The position numbers were made by a program, and so were the translations under genes. Source: Fibrobacter succinogenes (lineage in GTDB: Bacteria; Fibrobacterota; Fibrobacteria; Fibrobacterales; Fibrobacteraceae). From it: a stretch of DNA of 64,000 nucleotides. Below, piece after piece: positions 7,107-16,744 of the stretch. Location: positions 35,201-99,200 of the forward strand of contig CADCGB010000005.1 in the NCBI GenBank assembly GCA_902800815.1. The letters are read 5' to 3'. The notes beneath the pieces were generated by a model. The model had not been told where the DNA came from. It saw only the letters and a list, made by a program, of their open reading frames with translations, and made no database searches. The stretch's first letter is position 1. Every line of letters begins with the position of its first letter.

Positions 7107-8243
7107 ATGCTCGGCCTATATATTCATGTCCCTTTTTGCAAGAAAATCTGCGATTATTGCGATTTTCACGCATTTCCGGCACCCGAATGGTTGAAGTTGG
7201 AATATTTGGACCTGGTATTGAGGGAGGTTTCCGCCTTTGCGGAGAGTCATCCGGGGGCACTTTCGGCGGTCGAGACGCTCTATGTGGGCGGGGGTACCCC
7301 CTCGATGCTCACGCCGGAGCAAATGTCGCGATTTTTCGCAATTTTCGCGGATGCGGGCGTCGATTTTAGCCGCCTGAAGGAGGCGACTTTCGAGTTCAAT
7401 CCGGAATCCTGCGATGCAGAAAGGCTCGCCGTGGCCCAGGAATGCGGCATCACGCGGGCGAGCCTCGGGCTCCAGAGCCTGCACCAGAACCTGCTCGACC
7501 GGGTGGGGCGCCATCACGATGTCCAGACGGGCATGCGCGCGCTGGACCTGCTCCTTTCGAGGGGGAACCTGCGGGTGAATGCCGACCTCATGTTCGACCT
7601 GCCGGGGCAGTCGCTGGGCGACCTCCTCGAGGACGTGCAGTGGCTTGCGGGTAGCGGAGTCGGGCACATCAGCCTCTACGGGCTCAAGGTCGACCCGGCG
7701 CGGCGCCTGGGAATCCGCGTCTCCAAGGGTCTCGAGACCGTAGACGAGGACCTTTATGCGGAAATGTACCTGAAAAGCGTCGAAACGCTCGAAAAATGCG
7801 GTTTTTCGCGGTACGAGACGTCGAATTTCGCCCGCGGGGGCGAGGAAAGCCTGCACAACCTGAACTACTGGAACCGGGGGGAGTACCTGGCCTTCGGGCC
7901 GAGCGCCCACGGGTTCTACGAGGGGGTGCGTTTCTATGCCCCCGAAAGGTATGCGGGGTGGCGCGATTACGTCAAAAAGGGCTGCCCGAGGGAGGGGCTC
8001 ACGCTCGATACGCTCACTCCCGAGGACGTTGCCGCCGAATATGTGCAACTCTCGTTACGTACAAAGTATGGAATGCGCGTGCAAACCCTTGAAAATCTTG
8101 GATTTACGGTCCCTGAAAGCGCCTTCCTGAGGTGGGTTTCGGAGGGCTACGCCGAGCTTTCCGGGGGCGTTTTCCGCCTGGTCGGGAAGGGGTGGATCTT
8201 TATGGATACAGTCGTGCTCGATATTTATTCCAAGATGGAATAG
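7107..8243 (+). CDS. hemW: Radical SAM haem chaperone HemW
   Basis: The N-terminus carries the radical-SAM cluster motif C11-x3-C15-x2-C18 followed by DF, the HemW/HemN arrangement. Further family motifs are YVGGGTPSML, the SLGLQSL segment with RVGRHHD, NADLMFDLPGQ and HISLYGL. At 378 residues it matches HemW, the haem-inserting chaperone, rather than the longer oxygen-independent coproporphyrinogen oxidase HemN. It is transcribed divergently from the cyclase pair across a 66-bp AT-rich gap. Confidence 0.9.
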   Translation: MLGLYIHVPFCKKICDYCDFHAFPAPEWLKLEYLDLVLREVSAFAESHPGALSAVETLYVGGGTPSMLTPEQMSRFFAIFADAGVDFSRLKEATFEFNPESCDAERLAVAQECGITRASLGLQSLHQNLLDRVGRHHDVQTGMRALDLLLSRGNLRVNADLMFDLPGQSLGDLLEDVQWLAGSGVGHISLYGLKVDPARRLGIRVSKGLETVDEDLYAEMYLKSVETLEKCGFSRYETSNFARGGEESLHNLNYWNRGEYLAFGPSAHGFYEGVRFYAPERYAGWRDYVKKGCPREGLTLDTLTPEDVAAEYVQLSLRTKYGMRVQTLENLGFTVPESAFLRWVSEGYAELSGGVFRLVGKGWIFMDTVVLDIYSKME

Positions 8244-8341
8244 AAGTACCCCTCCAGCGGCCCCATTTTTCCAAAAAAAAAGATACATTTAATAATGTAA
8301 TAGGTCTATACGTGTCGTATTGTCCGTTTTTGAGGTTTTTT

Positions 8342-11062
8342 ATGCAGTTCATGAATCGAAATATCGTGTGCCTGGTCCTGTGGTTGCTGATGCTCCCTGC
8401 AGGGCTTTTGGCGCAGGAGACGGTGGACTGCATCGACTATTCGGGCAGTGAACCGGACTCCCGTTGCGTGTACCAGCGGCTCGAGGCTGGCGCTAAGGGC
8501 GTGGGCCTGTTCGTCGTCCCTGCCGACATGGACGCCATCCCGGCGAACGCAATTCCGAACAAGGACTTCTATGTCTATGCGCCCAAGGCGAATTCCGATT
8601 CCGTCAGCCTCACCCTCCAGAACGGCGGCGACAAGATTTCGCACATGAAGGTCGTGAACTCCGGCGAGACCGGCGTGCAGGGCGTCATCTTCGATGCGCT
8701 TTACCCCATCTACAACGTCGCGGTGGGTACCGCCCTCGAGAACGATGGCACGTACTCTATCGCCCGCGTGTACAACTACTACGTGCCCGGAGTGCAGTTT
8801 TGCGAGGATAGCAAGTGCGAAAAACCCATAAGCGACGTGACAAAAATTCAGCTTGAGGTGGGCGACTCGCTCGTGGTGTATGCCCGCGCCTTTATCCCGG
8901 TCGGCCCCGGCAAGGACCTGACCGATTCCACCCTCGAAAAGACCTTCTACATCAAGCCGCTCGAGTCGGCGCTCCGCTACTACAGCCTTTCCGGCGTGGA
9001 ACTGCCCCTGCGCCCGTTCGGCTACCAGATTGATTTCCGCAACGGCCGTGCGGTGTTCGTCATCCACGCGACGAAGGCGGTGGTTGGCGACGATTCCCCG
9101 TTCACCATCAATTCCTATATCGACCTCACGGCGGAAGGCGACACGAACTTCATCGTGACGCAGGAATTCCCCGGCAACCTGCAGTTCGTGAATCCCGACA
9201 TGCCTATCTTGGATAGCGCATTCATCTTCGATACGAACGGCGACGGTGCGGGCGACAGCATCGCGGCGTACTTCTCGGGCCGCAAGGATTCCGTGGACAT
9301 GGAAAAGTTCTTCTACGACTGGCCGAATGGCGGCAAGTTCGTGGAGCACGAGGGCGAGTGGGAATGGTCCAGGAAGGACGGCATCCTTGAGCTCACCAAC
9401 GTGAAGTCCAAGGTTCCGGAAGATTCTGGTAACGGTACGCTTAAGGTCGACATGAAGTCGGTGAACACCGGGGCTTCCGCCAGCGCCGAAGGCACCATGA
9501 TCGATAGGATTGGCCCTGTCATCCTGAAGGCGAGTCTCATTCCGGGCGATGGCGCCACCGATACGCTTGAACTCTTCTTCAACAAGCCAATCGACGAATC
9601 GTGGAATGAGGGCAAGGGCTACATTTTGAACGGCACCCCGATTAACCTCGAGGCCATCAAGAAGGATGGCAAGCACTGGGTGTTCGTGCTTGATACGGGA
9701 ATTGTGGACTTCGGCGATTCCATCAAGATTGCGACGACTTGCGCCGACAAGGCTTGCCCCGATGGCCTCGTGAAGGCTGCCGACGGCAACAAGACGGGCA
9801 AGAACAATCCTGCGGTAATCGAGAATTCGGGCCGCATCTACGTGGACGACGAACGCAACGGGTTCTACGACCGCGATGGCGACGGCCGCATGGATAGCGC
9901 CTCGGTCGCTTTCGACATGCCGATTACGCGCGAGGACCTGGAGAAGATGACTTTCCGTTACTACTGGCTCGATACGAACGGGCAGGTGGTGGAAATCGTG
10001 CCTGATGCGGACAAGCTTACGCTTTCTGATGACGGAACCCTCGTAGGGTTTGCGCTGAACCTCAAGAAGGATGAGTACGGCATCAAGGAAAAGCTGACCT
10101 CGATAGACGAGGGTTACTCCAAGTCGGGCGAGGAATACGGCTACGTTACGGTGACCTACTTCGAAATGGTTGAGGGCGAGAAGAAAGAGAAAACGGATAC
10201 CCTCGGGATGCACGACCGCATGGCGCCTGTAATCTCGGGTACGTTCCTCAAGCCGGAATCTTACCAGAAGATGGCGTCGGACGTGTTCTTCATCGAGTTC
10301 TCCGAGGCGATTGACTACAAGAACGTGGAAGGTGCCGCTGATGCGTTCAAGTTCCACGTGGATGGCGAGTGGGTGAGTATCCCGTTCACTGCTGTCGTGT
10401 GGGCGCCCGATGGCAAGTCTGCCGAAATCCGCATGGAAAGCGGCACCCGCCTTGTGGAGCGCATGAACCCCGCAGATTCCGTGAGGTTCGATGCGTCGTG
10501 CCTGAGCTTCAAGGATAGCGAGGGCAACGGGCTTTCGGGACTTGCTCCCGCGGTGATGGTCGAGGGTGACCCGCGCGTGATTACGCAGAACTACTCGTTT
10601 GCATCTAGGCAGAATATCGACGAGTCCGTGGACGAGGCGATTACCTTCGAGGTGGCCGACGGGCTTACCTCGGAAGAGGCCCACAAGGCGCTCGGCGTGC
10701 TCATGGACGTGAGCTTCTCGACCATTCTCAAGGAAGAAACCGACGAGGTCGAGATGGACCTCTCGAAGATTGGCATGGACTGGGAACTTTACGTGTACAC
10801 GAACTTGGGCGTGTTTGTCGCGAAGGCGTCGGAAAAAATCAAGTGCGACGACCGCGATATCTTTGACGGCAACTGTTTTGAAAACCCGCACCAGCTGTAC
10901 CTGCGTTGGAACATGCGTGACAACAACGGAAGGCGCGTTGGCGTGGGTGCGTATGTCGCGCACATCAAGGTGCGCGTGTATGGTGCGAAGGAAAGTTTTA
11001 AAGTGGAAAGGTTCTATAATTGGGGCATTACCGGATCCCGCAAGATTCGGTCCAAGGACTAG
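8342..11062 (+). CDS. Large secreted multidomain protein, SbsA-Ig-like, paralogue of the next gene
   Basis: I start at ATG 8342 (GAGG 8 nt upstream), because it leads straight into a signal peptide (IVCLVLWLLMLPAGLLAQ); ATG 8351 is an alternative. The 906-residue product has two calcium-loop-like repeats (DTNGDGAGD near 297, DRDGDGRMD near 510). It also has two SbsA/Ig-like segments, each opening DR(I/M)(G/A)PVI (near 387 and 626). The C-terminal domain (about 755-906) includes LYLRWNMRDNNGRRVGVGAY, a FlgD-Ig-like pattern. The same C-terminal layout ends the next gene, so the two are paralogues. Function is unknown; an adhesion or outer-surface scaffold role is inference. Confidence 0.8.
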   Translation: MQFMNRNIVCLVLWLLMLPAGLLAQETVDCIDYSGSEPDSRCVYQRLEAGAKGVGLFVVPADMDAIPANAIPNKDFYVYAPKANSDSVSLTLQNGGDKISHMKVVNSGETGVQGVIFDALYPIYNVAVGTALENDGTYSIARVYNYYVPGVQFCEDSKCEKPISDVTKIQLEVGDSLVVYARAFIPVGPGKDLTDSTLEKTFYIKPLESALRYYSLSGVELPLRPFGYQIDFRNGRAVFVIHATKAVVGDDSPFTINSYIDLTAEGDTNFIVTQEFPGNLQFVNPDMPILDSAFIFDTNGDGAGDSIAAYFSGRKDSVDMEKFFYDWPNGGKFVEHEGEWEWSRKDGILELTNVKSKVPEDSGNGTLKVDMKSVNTGASASAEGTMIDRIGPVILKASLIPGDGATDTLELFFNKPIDESWNEGKGYILNGTPINLEAIKKDGKHWVFVLDTGIVDFGDSIKIATTCADKACPDGLVKAADGNKTGKNNPAVIENSGRIYVDDERNGFYDRDGDGRMDSASVAFDMPITREDLEKMTFRYYWLDTNGQVVEIVPDADKLTLSDDGTLVGFALNLKKDEYGIKEKLTSIDEGYSKSGEEYGYVTVTYFEMVEGEKKEKTDTLGMHDRMAPVISGTFLKPESYQKMASDVFFIEFSEAIDYKNVEGAADAFKFHVDGEWVSIPFTAVVWAPDGKSAEIRMESGTRLVERMNPADSVRFDASCLSFKDSEGNGLSGLAPAVMVEGDPRVITQNYSFASRQNIDESVDEAITFEVADGLTSEEAHKALGVLMDVSFSTILKEETDEVEMDLSKIGMDWELYVYTNLGVFVAKASEKIKCDDRDIFDGNCFENPHQLYLRWNMRDNNGRRVGVGAYVAHIKVRVYGAKESFKVERFYNWGITGSRKIRSKD

Positions 11063-11083
11063 CGCCTTTCGGAGGTTAACACT

Positions 11084-14000
11084 ATGAAAACGATAGTGAA
11101 GACATTATTAGCATTAGCGTTCGGCTGTGGCTTTGCCATGGCTCAAGGCACTATGGCGGCACCGGAAAACCCGGCGACCGGTATCTGGATTCAGCAGGTT
11201 GGCGATATTGTTCCTCATGCCTCCACTAAGGCAACCCTGTATTACACGAAGTATAGCCAGAACGACCGCGTTAAGGACCTGAACTACTACTATGACGGCG
11301 CGGGCTACTTGCAGTTGCTCAACAAGGAGATTTTGTGTACTTCGAATGATGGAATGGCGGGTGCCGACGGTATCGTGCACCATCCGGACGGAGACCTCCT
11401 TGTGGCGGCTCAGGGTATCAATATCCACAAGGTGAGTAAGGTCGCGAAGAAGGATGGAACGACAAATGGCGGAAAATGTGTTGTGAAGACGGCGCAGCCT
11501 GCGGTTCCTAATAGCACTAATGGTTTTTGGCATTTGATGATGGACCCGAACCAGGAATGGCTCTGGGCGGCAGGTATTCCTGGCTACCTCTTCAGGTTCT
11601 CGACCAAGGTGGACTCCCTGAACCCCGCAAACAAGAATTTTGCGGATAAGGGCTACAAGGTGGAACTCGCTCCCAATGATACCGATAGGGTGAAAAAAGA
11701 CAAACTTGCCACGCTCATCTGGGACAAGGACGGCAATGCGTTCTTCACGTATTCCGACTACTTTGGCGGTGGCTGCGAGACAAATGCCAACACGGGAAAT
11801 CCTTGTAGCGAAAGTGACAAGAAAAAACGCAGGGCGGGCGCCTATTTCGGCTACGTCACCGACACGACGAAGGTACTCGTGACGGCAGAAAACAAGAACA
11901 CTGTCGGTGGTGAAATCGGTGATTCCGTGATTACCCGGCTCGGTACGACGATCCTGATTGACTCCCTTGAAGGTGCGCATGGCGGTACGTATGACCCGTA
12001 TTCCGAAACCATTTTCGTGTTCGGCGGTTCTCGCATTGTGCAGATCAGGCCGTACAAGTCCAACGGCAGGATGAGGGCCGAGGTGGTCGCCTTCATTGAC
12101 CTGCGCCAGTATTTCTTCCAGGAAGATCTTGAGCACCTGACCTTGCCGAGAACCTATGATGGCGGCTATGTGGGCTGGCGCTTGGACCAGGGTACGGTTG
12201 ACGGCATGGGCCACCTGTTTGTGGCGAGCAACACTGGTCACCTTGTGTTTGTGGACTATGCGGCGAATCCGAGCAAGTATATCAACGACAACGTGCTTGT
12301 GCATGTGCAGTGGATCGATAACTTCCTTGATGACCTTGCTCCCCTTTCGGGTGCGGGCGTTATCCGTACCGGTGCGAATACCGGTTCCGATGTTGAAATC
12401 TCTAGTAGCAGTATCGGGTTCAGTTCTTCGCGCGTGGTGTACGAGGAATCCTCGTCCAGCGTGAATTCCAGCAGCTCTAGGCCCGGTTCCAGCTCTTCGG
12501 GCAACAATCCGGGTACGAGTTCTTCGGGTAACAATCCTGGCACGAGCTCTTCGGGCAACAACCCGGGTACGAGTTCCTCCGGCAATAATCCTGGCTCTTC
12601 GGGTAACAACCCTGGTACGAGTTCCTCCGGCGACAATCCTGGCTCTTCGGGCAACAACCCCGGCACGAGTTCTTCCGGCAATAATCCTGGCTCTTCGGGC
12701 AACAACCCGGGTACGAGTTCTTCCGGCAACAATCCTGGTTCTTCGGGCAACAATCCGGGCACGAGTTCCTCCGGCAATAACCCCGGTTCTTCGGGTGGCA
12801 ACTCCGGCAGCAGTTCCTCCAACAAGGGCGGCTCCGAGGATATCAACTTCGGGTCTAGTTCTTCCCGCGTCTACGTCGGGTTCGAGGACTTCGATGTTTC
12901 CAGCAGTGGCGGCGGTATAGACTTCTACCCGTCCGATGACAAGTTCGAGAAGGGCGACTCCATCGTTACCTCCGCAACGATTCTCTTGCCGGTGGATTCC
13001 GCGGGCGGTGCGGGCGTCATCAAGATTGGCGAAAACTACTACATGGAACAGAACAACCCGGCGGCGCTCAATCTCGACCTGCGCGTGAATTCCGGCCTCG
13101 ATTCTGCCCAGGTGGGTCAGGTTGTCGCTATCACGCTCGATCCGGATAAGGTAAAGGAATACTTTGGCGACGTGGATAGCCTCACGTTTGCCTCCGGTTC
13201 GGGCCTTACCCTGATCGACCCCACGAACCCGGCTATGAGCGACACTATTCGCGTGAACGCCGACGGTTCTATCACCATCTGGGTGACGGCCGACAGCGTG
13301 GTCAATGGCGGTTCCATCATCGTGCATGACCCCGGTAGCGGAACGACTGTCATTATAGATAACATCAACTTCTACGACCCGATTCCGGATGCCGAACTCG
13401 GTTACATCAAGGATTCCGATGGCGACCATGCTCTCGACTATGTGGAAATCGTCCTGAAGGATTCCGTGATTTCCGATCTCGAGGTCACATCGGTGGTGCT
13501 CGTGGTGAAGGGCGATACGCTTAGGCCCAAGAATAAACCGTCGTTGAACACGACGCGTGACCGCATTGCTATCGATGTCTCCGATCTGGAGTTCCCGGAG
13601 AAGTTCCCGGATGATGCGTATGCGGTGATTACGTACACCAACGTTCACGACGACATTGCCTACACGCGTGATGCCTATATCGTGGAAGTGGGTAGCCGCG
13701 TTATCAAGGATGCGTTTGCCATCCGCGACGTGCACGGCAAGGATTCTCTCTTCATCGAGTTCAACATCGACCTTATCCCGAAGGACCTTTCTACGCCCGA
13801 GATGCTCGTGCTCCTGAAACAGGAAGGGGAACGTTACGGGTTTAACCTGGACCAGATCAGCAATATCTACATGCCGACCAGGAACATGGTGATTCTCGTG
13901 GGCGAGAACATGGGCCTGAAGGGCGAAAACCGTGACAGCGTGTCGCTGCATCCGGGTGTGCAGTTCAACAACCTCAAGTACTTGACTTCCGATGAGTACG

Positions 14001-15247
14001 ACCGCGAGGTTGTTATATCGGTTGTGGACCGCCTGCCCTCCGTGGTGGATGTGGAATACCGCGATACCGATGGCGACGGCACGCTCGACCAGATTGTGAC
14101 GAACTTCAGCGGTCCGCTGACCGAGAAGGAAAAGAACATGCTGTACGCGACATTCCCGTGGTATAGCGAGCGCGGCATGATGATTCAGCTGCAGGCGAAC
14201 CCGGCCGACCTGAAGTTCGACGGGACGGATTCCAGCCGTGTGGTATGGAACGTGGTCTCGACGACTCCGCTGGCGAAGGGTGTCACGAGTATCAGCGAAT
14301 CGCTCCCGCAGGCGACTATCTATAGTTACTACGATGTGCTTGGCCAGACGTTCGTGAGCGAGGAATCTGCTCCGCTGGTCGACAAGATGTCGCCGATTGT
14401 CTCTGCTGTTACCCTCAGTTACGGCCAGAAGGCGGATACCCTCATCGTGTACTTCTCCGAAGTTATCAAGTACAAGGACTTGAAGGGTGACGACTTCTTC
14501 AGCTACATCCACGGCAAGGATACCATCGATATCATCCCGAAGGGAATCGACTGGGCATCCGATGGCATGAGCGCGAAGTTGATTATCGATGGAAGCGTCT
14601 CGACAATCCTCCCGGGCGACTCGCTCATGGTGGTGCGTGGCGAGAAGGGCGTCATCCAGGATAACTTCGGGAACGTCGCAGGCGATGACCCGAGCCCTGT
14701 CGTGATTGCTGGCCTCCTGAACCACCTGGTGGAAGCGACCAACATGGGTACCTTCGACGGCGAGGATGAAGTGCTACAGACGCTGAGTTCCGTGAACCTG
14801 CGCTACATGCCGAGTTCTACCACGAAGGAAGACATGGAGAAGCAGGGTGCGCTGGGCCAGTTGGTGCAGCTAGGCGAGCGGTTCGTGCCGCAGTTGCTTG
14901 ACCGTGCGCAGATTTCTGCCGACGGTACGGTGGACCCGTCCGTGCTCGATTCCCTCGACCCGGAAAAGGTGTTCATCACCTTCGTCGTGAACTACTACGA
15001 TCATCTGGGACAGTACGTGAACGACACGACCATCCTGGTGCCCTGTAACAGCCCGAAGTTCGGCGGCAACTGCCTTGTCTCTGACCAGAAACTCTTCGTG
15101 AACTGGAACTTCAAGGATCACCGCGGGCGCTTCGTGGGAACGGGCGTTTACACGGTGCAGTTCAAGATGGTTGTCCGTTACGAGAAGAAGAAGATCGAGG
15201 AAGAAATCAAGGACAAGTGGGGCGTCCGCCGCAAGAAGAGGAAATAG
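11084..15247 (+). CDS. Giant secreted protein: propeller-like head, Ser/Gly/Asn/Pro linker, Ig-like tail
   Basis: GGAGG lies 7 nt before ATG 11084, and the start gives a signal peptide (MKTIVKTLLALAFGCGFAMA). Residues about 25-430 resemble a beta-propeller, with repeated W/G-rich turns such as GYLFRFSTKVDSL and GHLVFVDYA. A repetitive linker at about 435-600 follows (12500-12810 in DNA). Then come calcium-loop-like motifs (DSDGDHALD near 778, DTDGDGTLD near 994), an SbsA-Ig-like segment near 1100 (DKMSPIVSAV), and a C-terminal FlgD-Ig-like domain (NWNFKDHRGRFVGTGVY) ending in a Lys/Glu-rich tail. It lies 21 bp after its paralogue. Role unknown; cell-surface location is likely. Confidence 0.82.
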   Translation: MKTIVKTLLALAFGCGFAMAQGTMAAPENPATGIWIQQVGDIVPHASTKATLYYTKYSQNDRVKDLNYYYDGAGYLQLLNKEILCTSNDGMAGADGIVHHPDGDLLVAAQGINIHKVSKVAKKDGTTNGGKCVVKTAQPAVPNSTNGFWHLMMDPNQEWLWAAGIPGYLFRFSTKVDSLNPANKNFADKGYKVELAPNDTDRVKKDKLATLIWDKDGNAFFTYSDYFGGGCETNANTGNPCSESDKKKRRAGAYFGYVTDTTKVLVTAENKNTVGGEIGDSVITRLGTTILIDSLEGAHGGTYDPYSETIFVFGGSRIVQIRPYKSNGRMRAEVVAFIDLRQYFFQEDLEHLTLPRTYDGGYVGWRLDQGTVDGMGHLFVASNTGHLVFVDYAANPSKYINDNVLVHVQWIDNFLDDLAPLSGAGVIRTGANTGSDVEISSSSIGFSSSRVVYEESSSSVNSSSSRPGSSSSGNNPGTSSSGNNPGTSSSGNNPGTSSSGNNPGSSGNNPGTSSSGDNPGSSGNNPGTSSSGNNPGSSGNNPGTSSSGNNPGSSGNNPGTSSSGNNPGSSGGNSGSSSSNKGGSEDINFGSSSSRVYVGFEDFDVSSSGGGIDFYPSDDKFEKGDSIVTSATILLPVDSAGGAGVIKIGENYYMEQNNPAALNLDLRVNSGLDSAQVGQVVAITLDPDKVKEYFGDVDSLTFASGSGLTLIDPTNPAMSDTIRVNADGSITIWVTADSVVNGGSIIVHDPGSGTTVIIDNINFYDPIPDAELGYIKDSDGDHALDYVEIVLKDSVISDLEVTSVVLVVKGDTLRPKNKPSLNTTRDRIAIDVSDLEFPEKFPDDAYAVITYTNVHDDIAYTRDAYIVEVGSRVIKDAFAIRDVHGKDSLFIEFNIDLIPKDLSTPEMLVLLKQEGERYGFNLDQISNIYMPTRNMVILVGENMGLKGENRDSVSLHPGVQFNNLKYLTSDEYDREVVISVVDRLPSVVDVEYRDTDGDGTLDQIVTNFSGPLTEKEKNMLYATFPWYSERGMMIQLQANPADLKFDGTDSSRVVWNVVSTTPLAKGVTSISESLPQATIYSYYDVLGQTFVSEESAPLVDKMSPIVSAVTLSYGQKADTLIVYFSEVIKYKDLKGDDFFSYIHGKDTIDIIPKGIDWASDGMSAKLIIDGSVSTILPGDSLMVVRGEKGVIQDNFGNVAGDDPSPVVIAGLLNHLVEATNMGTFDGEDEVLQTLSSVNLRYMPSSTTKEDMEKQGALGQLVQLGERFVPQLLDRAQISADGTVDPSVLDSLDPEKVFITFVVNYYDHLGQYVNDTTILVPCNSPKFGGNCLVSDQKLFVNWNFKDHRGRFVGTGVYTVQFKMVVRYEKKKIEEEIKDKWGVRRKKRK
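12500..12810 (+). repeat. In-frame tandem repeats coding an NNPGTSSSG linker
   Basis: The repeats code for GNNPGTSSS units (27 bp, three in a row). These are followed by four longer units in which GNNPGSS and GNNPGTSSS alternate. Synonymous changes (GGC/GGT, TCT/TCC, CCG/CCT/CCC) are spread through the copies, so the protein sequence is kept more strictly than the DNA. This is a flexible spacer and not a CRISPR array. Confidence 0.85.
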
Positions 15248-15264
15248 CCCTGAATGGATATGAG

Positions 15265-15295
15265 AAATGCCCCGCTTTTGCGGGGCATTTTCTGT
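15265..15295. terminator. Bidirectional terminator between convergent genes
   Basis: AAATGCCCCGC (15265-15275) pairs perfectly over 11 bp with GCGGGGCATTT (15280-15290) around a TTTT loop. A T-rich tail lies on the plus side and an A-containing tail on the other. It serves both the giant protein gene and thrC. Confidence 0.85.
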
Positions 15296-15311
15296 AATTG
15301 TTTGGTTGGGA

Positions 15312-16652
15312 TTAGCGACGTCTTTCAGCCATCTCTTTTTTCAAGATGTCCATGACGGCGCCGAGGTCTGCCGGAGCCTTGAACACGGGGTTCGCGAACT
15401 TGGAGGCTATGTTCTCGAGCTTCTTTTCGTGGTAGCCGACCTTGAATTCGGTGAACTTGAGGCCGTGTGCTGTGCTGATGACGACCACGTTTTCTTCCTT
15501 GTCAATCTTGCCTGCGGCCACGAGTTTTTCGAGGGCGCCGAGGGCGACACCCGTATGCGGGCAGCAGTAGAGACCGATGCGGTCGCCGCGGTGGGCTGCA
15601 TTCGCAAGTTCTTCTTCGGTGACGCTCACGACCATGCCGTTCGTCTTCTGGATGGCGCGTACGGCCTTCGGGTAGCTGACCGGGTTACCGATCTGGATGG
15701 CGCTGGCGAGAGTCTTCTTCGCCTGCATGGGAACGAGCTTGTCGAAGCCGCGTTCGTAAGCCTGGAAGAACGGGTTGGCGTTTTCGGCCTGGGCGACGAT
15801 GATGCGAGGAATGCGGTCGATGAGGCCCATGGCCTTGCAGTCTTCGAAACCCTTGGCCAAAGCACTGACGTTACCGAGGTTGCCGCCCGGGATAATCACG
15901 GTGTCGGGAACCTTCCAGCCCATTTCCTGGCAGATTTCCGGAGAAATCGTCTTCTGGCCTTCCACGCGGAGGCTGTTCATGGAGTTGGCGAGGTAGATGC
16001 GGTTGTCGGCAGTGACCTGCTGCACGATCTTCATGCAACCGTCAAAGTCGGTGTCGAGGGCGAGCACGATGCTGCCGTTGCTAATCGGCTGGATCAGCTG
16101 GGCAACGCTCGTCTTGCCGGCGGGCAGGAACACGATGCTCGGGATGCCGGCCTTGGCGCAGTAGGCGCTCAAAGCGGCAGAGGTGTCGCCGGTTGAGGCG
16201 CAAGCCACGGCGTCGATTTCGTGAATCTTCTTCTTGATAATGTGGTTCACCTGGCTCACGAGAACCGTCATGCCGAGGTCCTTGAAGCTACCGGTGTGAG
16301 AGTTACCGCAGAGCTTGACCTTGAGGCTCTTGATGCCCAGTTCCTTGGCGAGCGGAGCCGCGTCAAAGAGCGGGCTCCAGCCTTCGCGCATCGTGACGAT
16401 ATCTTCGATGGGCATGTCGGGGAGCACCATTTCACGCTTGCTCCAGATGCCGCTCATGTCGGCCGGTTCAAAGCTCATGCGGCGTTCGGCAAAGAGCTTC
16501 TTCCATTCGTCGGGGCTCTTGCTGGCAAGTGCTGCACGGTCGTGTTCGACTTCGAGCAGGCTGCCGTCCACCTTGCTGCGGTAAATGACGTCGGTCAGCG
16601 GGTAGGTATCGTCCCCGTTGATGTTCCTAAAATGGGCGTTGAATTGGGCCAT
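15312..16652 (-). CDS. thrC: Threonine synthase
   Basis: Converts O-phosphohomoserine to threonine, PLP-dependent and cytosolic. The start at 16652 (MAQFNAHFRNINGDDTYPLT) is chosen because GAGGA lies 5-9 nt upstream; the frame extends 15 codons further without support. SHTGSFKDLGM carries the PLP-binding lysine, and VIIPGGNLGNVSA is the phosphate-binding glycine loop. The length of 446 residues fits the family. The gene is single, convergent with the giant secreted protein and divergent from a lipoprotein operon. Confidence 0.92.
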   Translation of the reverse strand: MAQFNAHFRNINGDDTYPLTDVIYRSKVDGSLLEVEHDRAALASKSPDEWKKLFAERRMSFEPADMSGIWSKREMVLPDMPIEDIVTMREGWSPLFDAAPLAKELGIKSLKVKLCGNSHTGSFKDLGMTVLVSQVNHIIKKKIHEIDAVACASTGDTSAALSAYCAKAGIPSIVFLPAGKTSVAQLIQPISNGSIVLALDTDFDGCMKIVQQVTADNRIYLANSMNSLRVEGQKTISPEICQEMGWKVPDTVIIPGGNLGNVSALAKGFEDCKAMGLIDRIPRIIVAQAENANPFFQAYERGFDKLVPMQAKKTLASAIQIGNPVSYPKAVRAIQKTNGMVVSVTEEELANAAHRGDRIGLYCCPHTGVALGALEKLVAAGKIDKEENVVVISTAHGLKFTEFKVGYHEKKLENIASKFANPVFKAPADLGAVMDILKKEMAERRR

Positions 16653-16675
16653 AATGTCCTCTTGTTTTTCGGGGA

Positions 16676-16683
16676 CAAATATA
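16676..16683 (-). promoter_or_regulatory. TATATTTG -7-like element for thrC
   Basis: On the minus strand TATATTTG matches the TAnnTTTG -7 element of Bacteroidota-type promoters and lies 23 nt before the thrC start. I see no TTTG at the ideal 19-21 nt further upstream, so support is partial. The same octamer occurs in the trpS promoter (59614-59621). Confidence 0.4.
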
Positions 16684-16744
16684 GTAAAAAGGGGCAAATT
16701 TTCTATATTATAGGGCGAATTTTAGACTAGATTCGGAGAACCGA

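Noticed and set aside
8306..10963. Long minus-strand frame opposite the 8342 gene
   Set aside because: Same effect. No start context and no protein-like motifs.
12500..12810. Tandem repeats resembling a CRISPR array
   Set aside because: Repeats are in frame, without unique spacers, and code for an NNPGTSSSG linker. No cas genes nearby.
11114..14725. Very long minus-strand frame opposite the giant secreted protein gene
   Set aside because: Antisense artefact of a GC-rich, codon-biased gene. The translation is Arg/His/Val-rich without domains, while the plus strand has a signal peptide, a ribosome-binding site and recognisable motifs.
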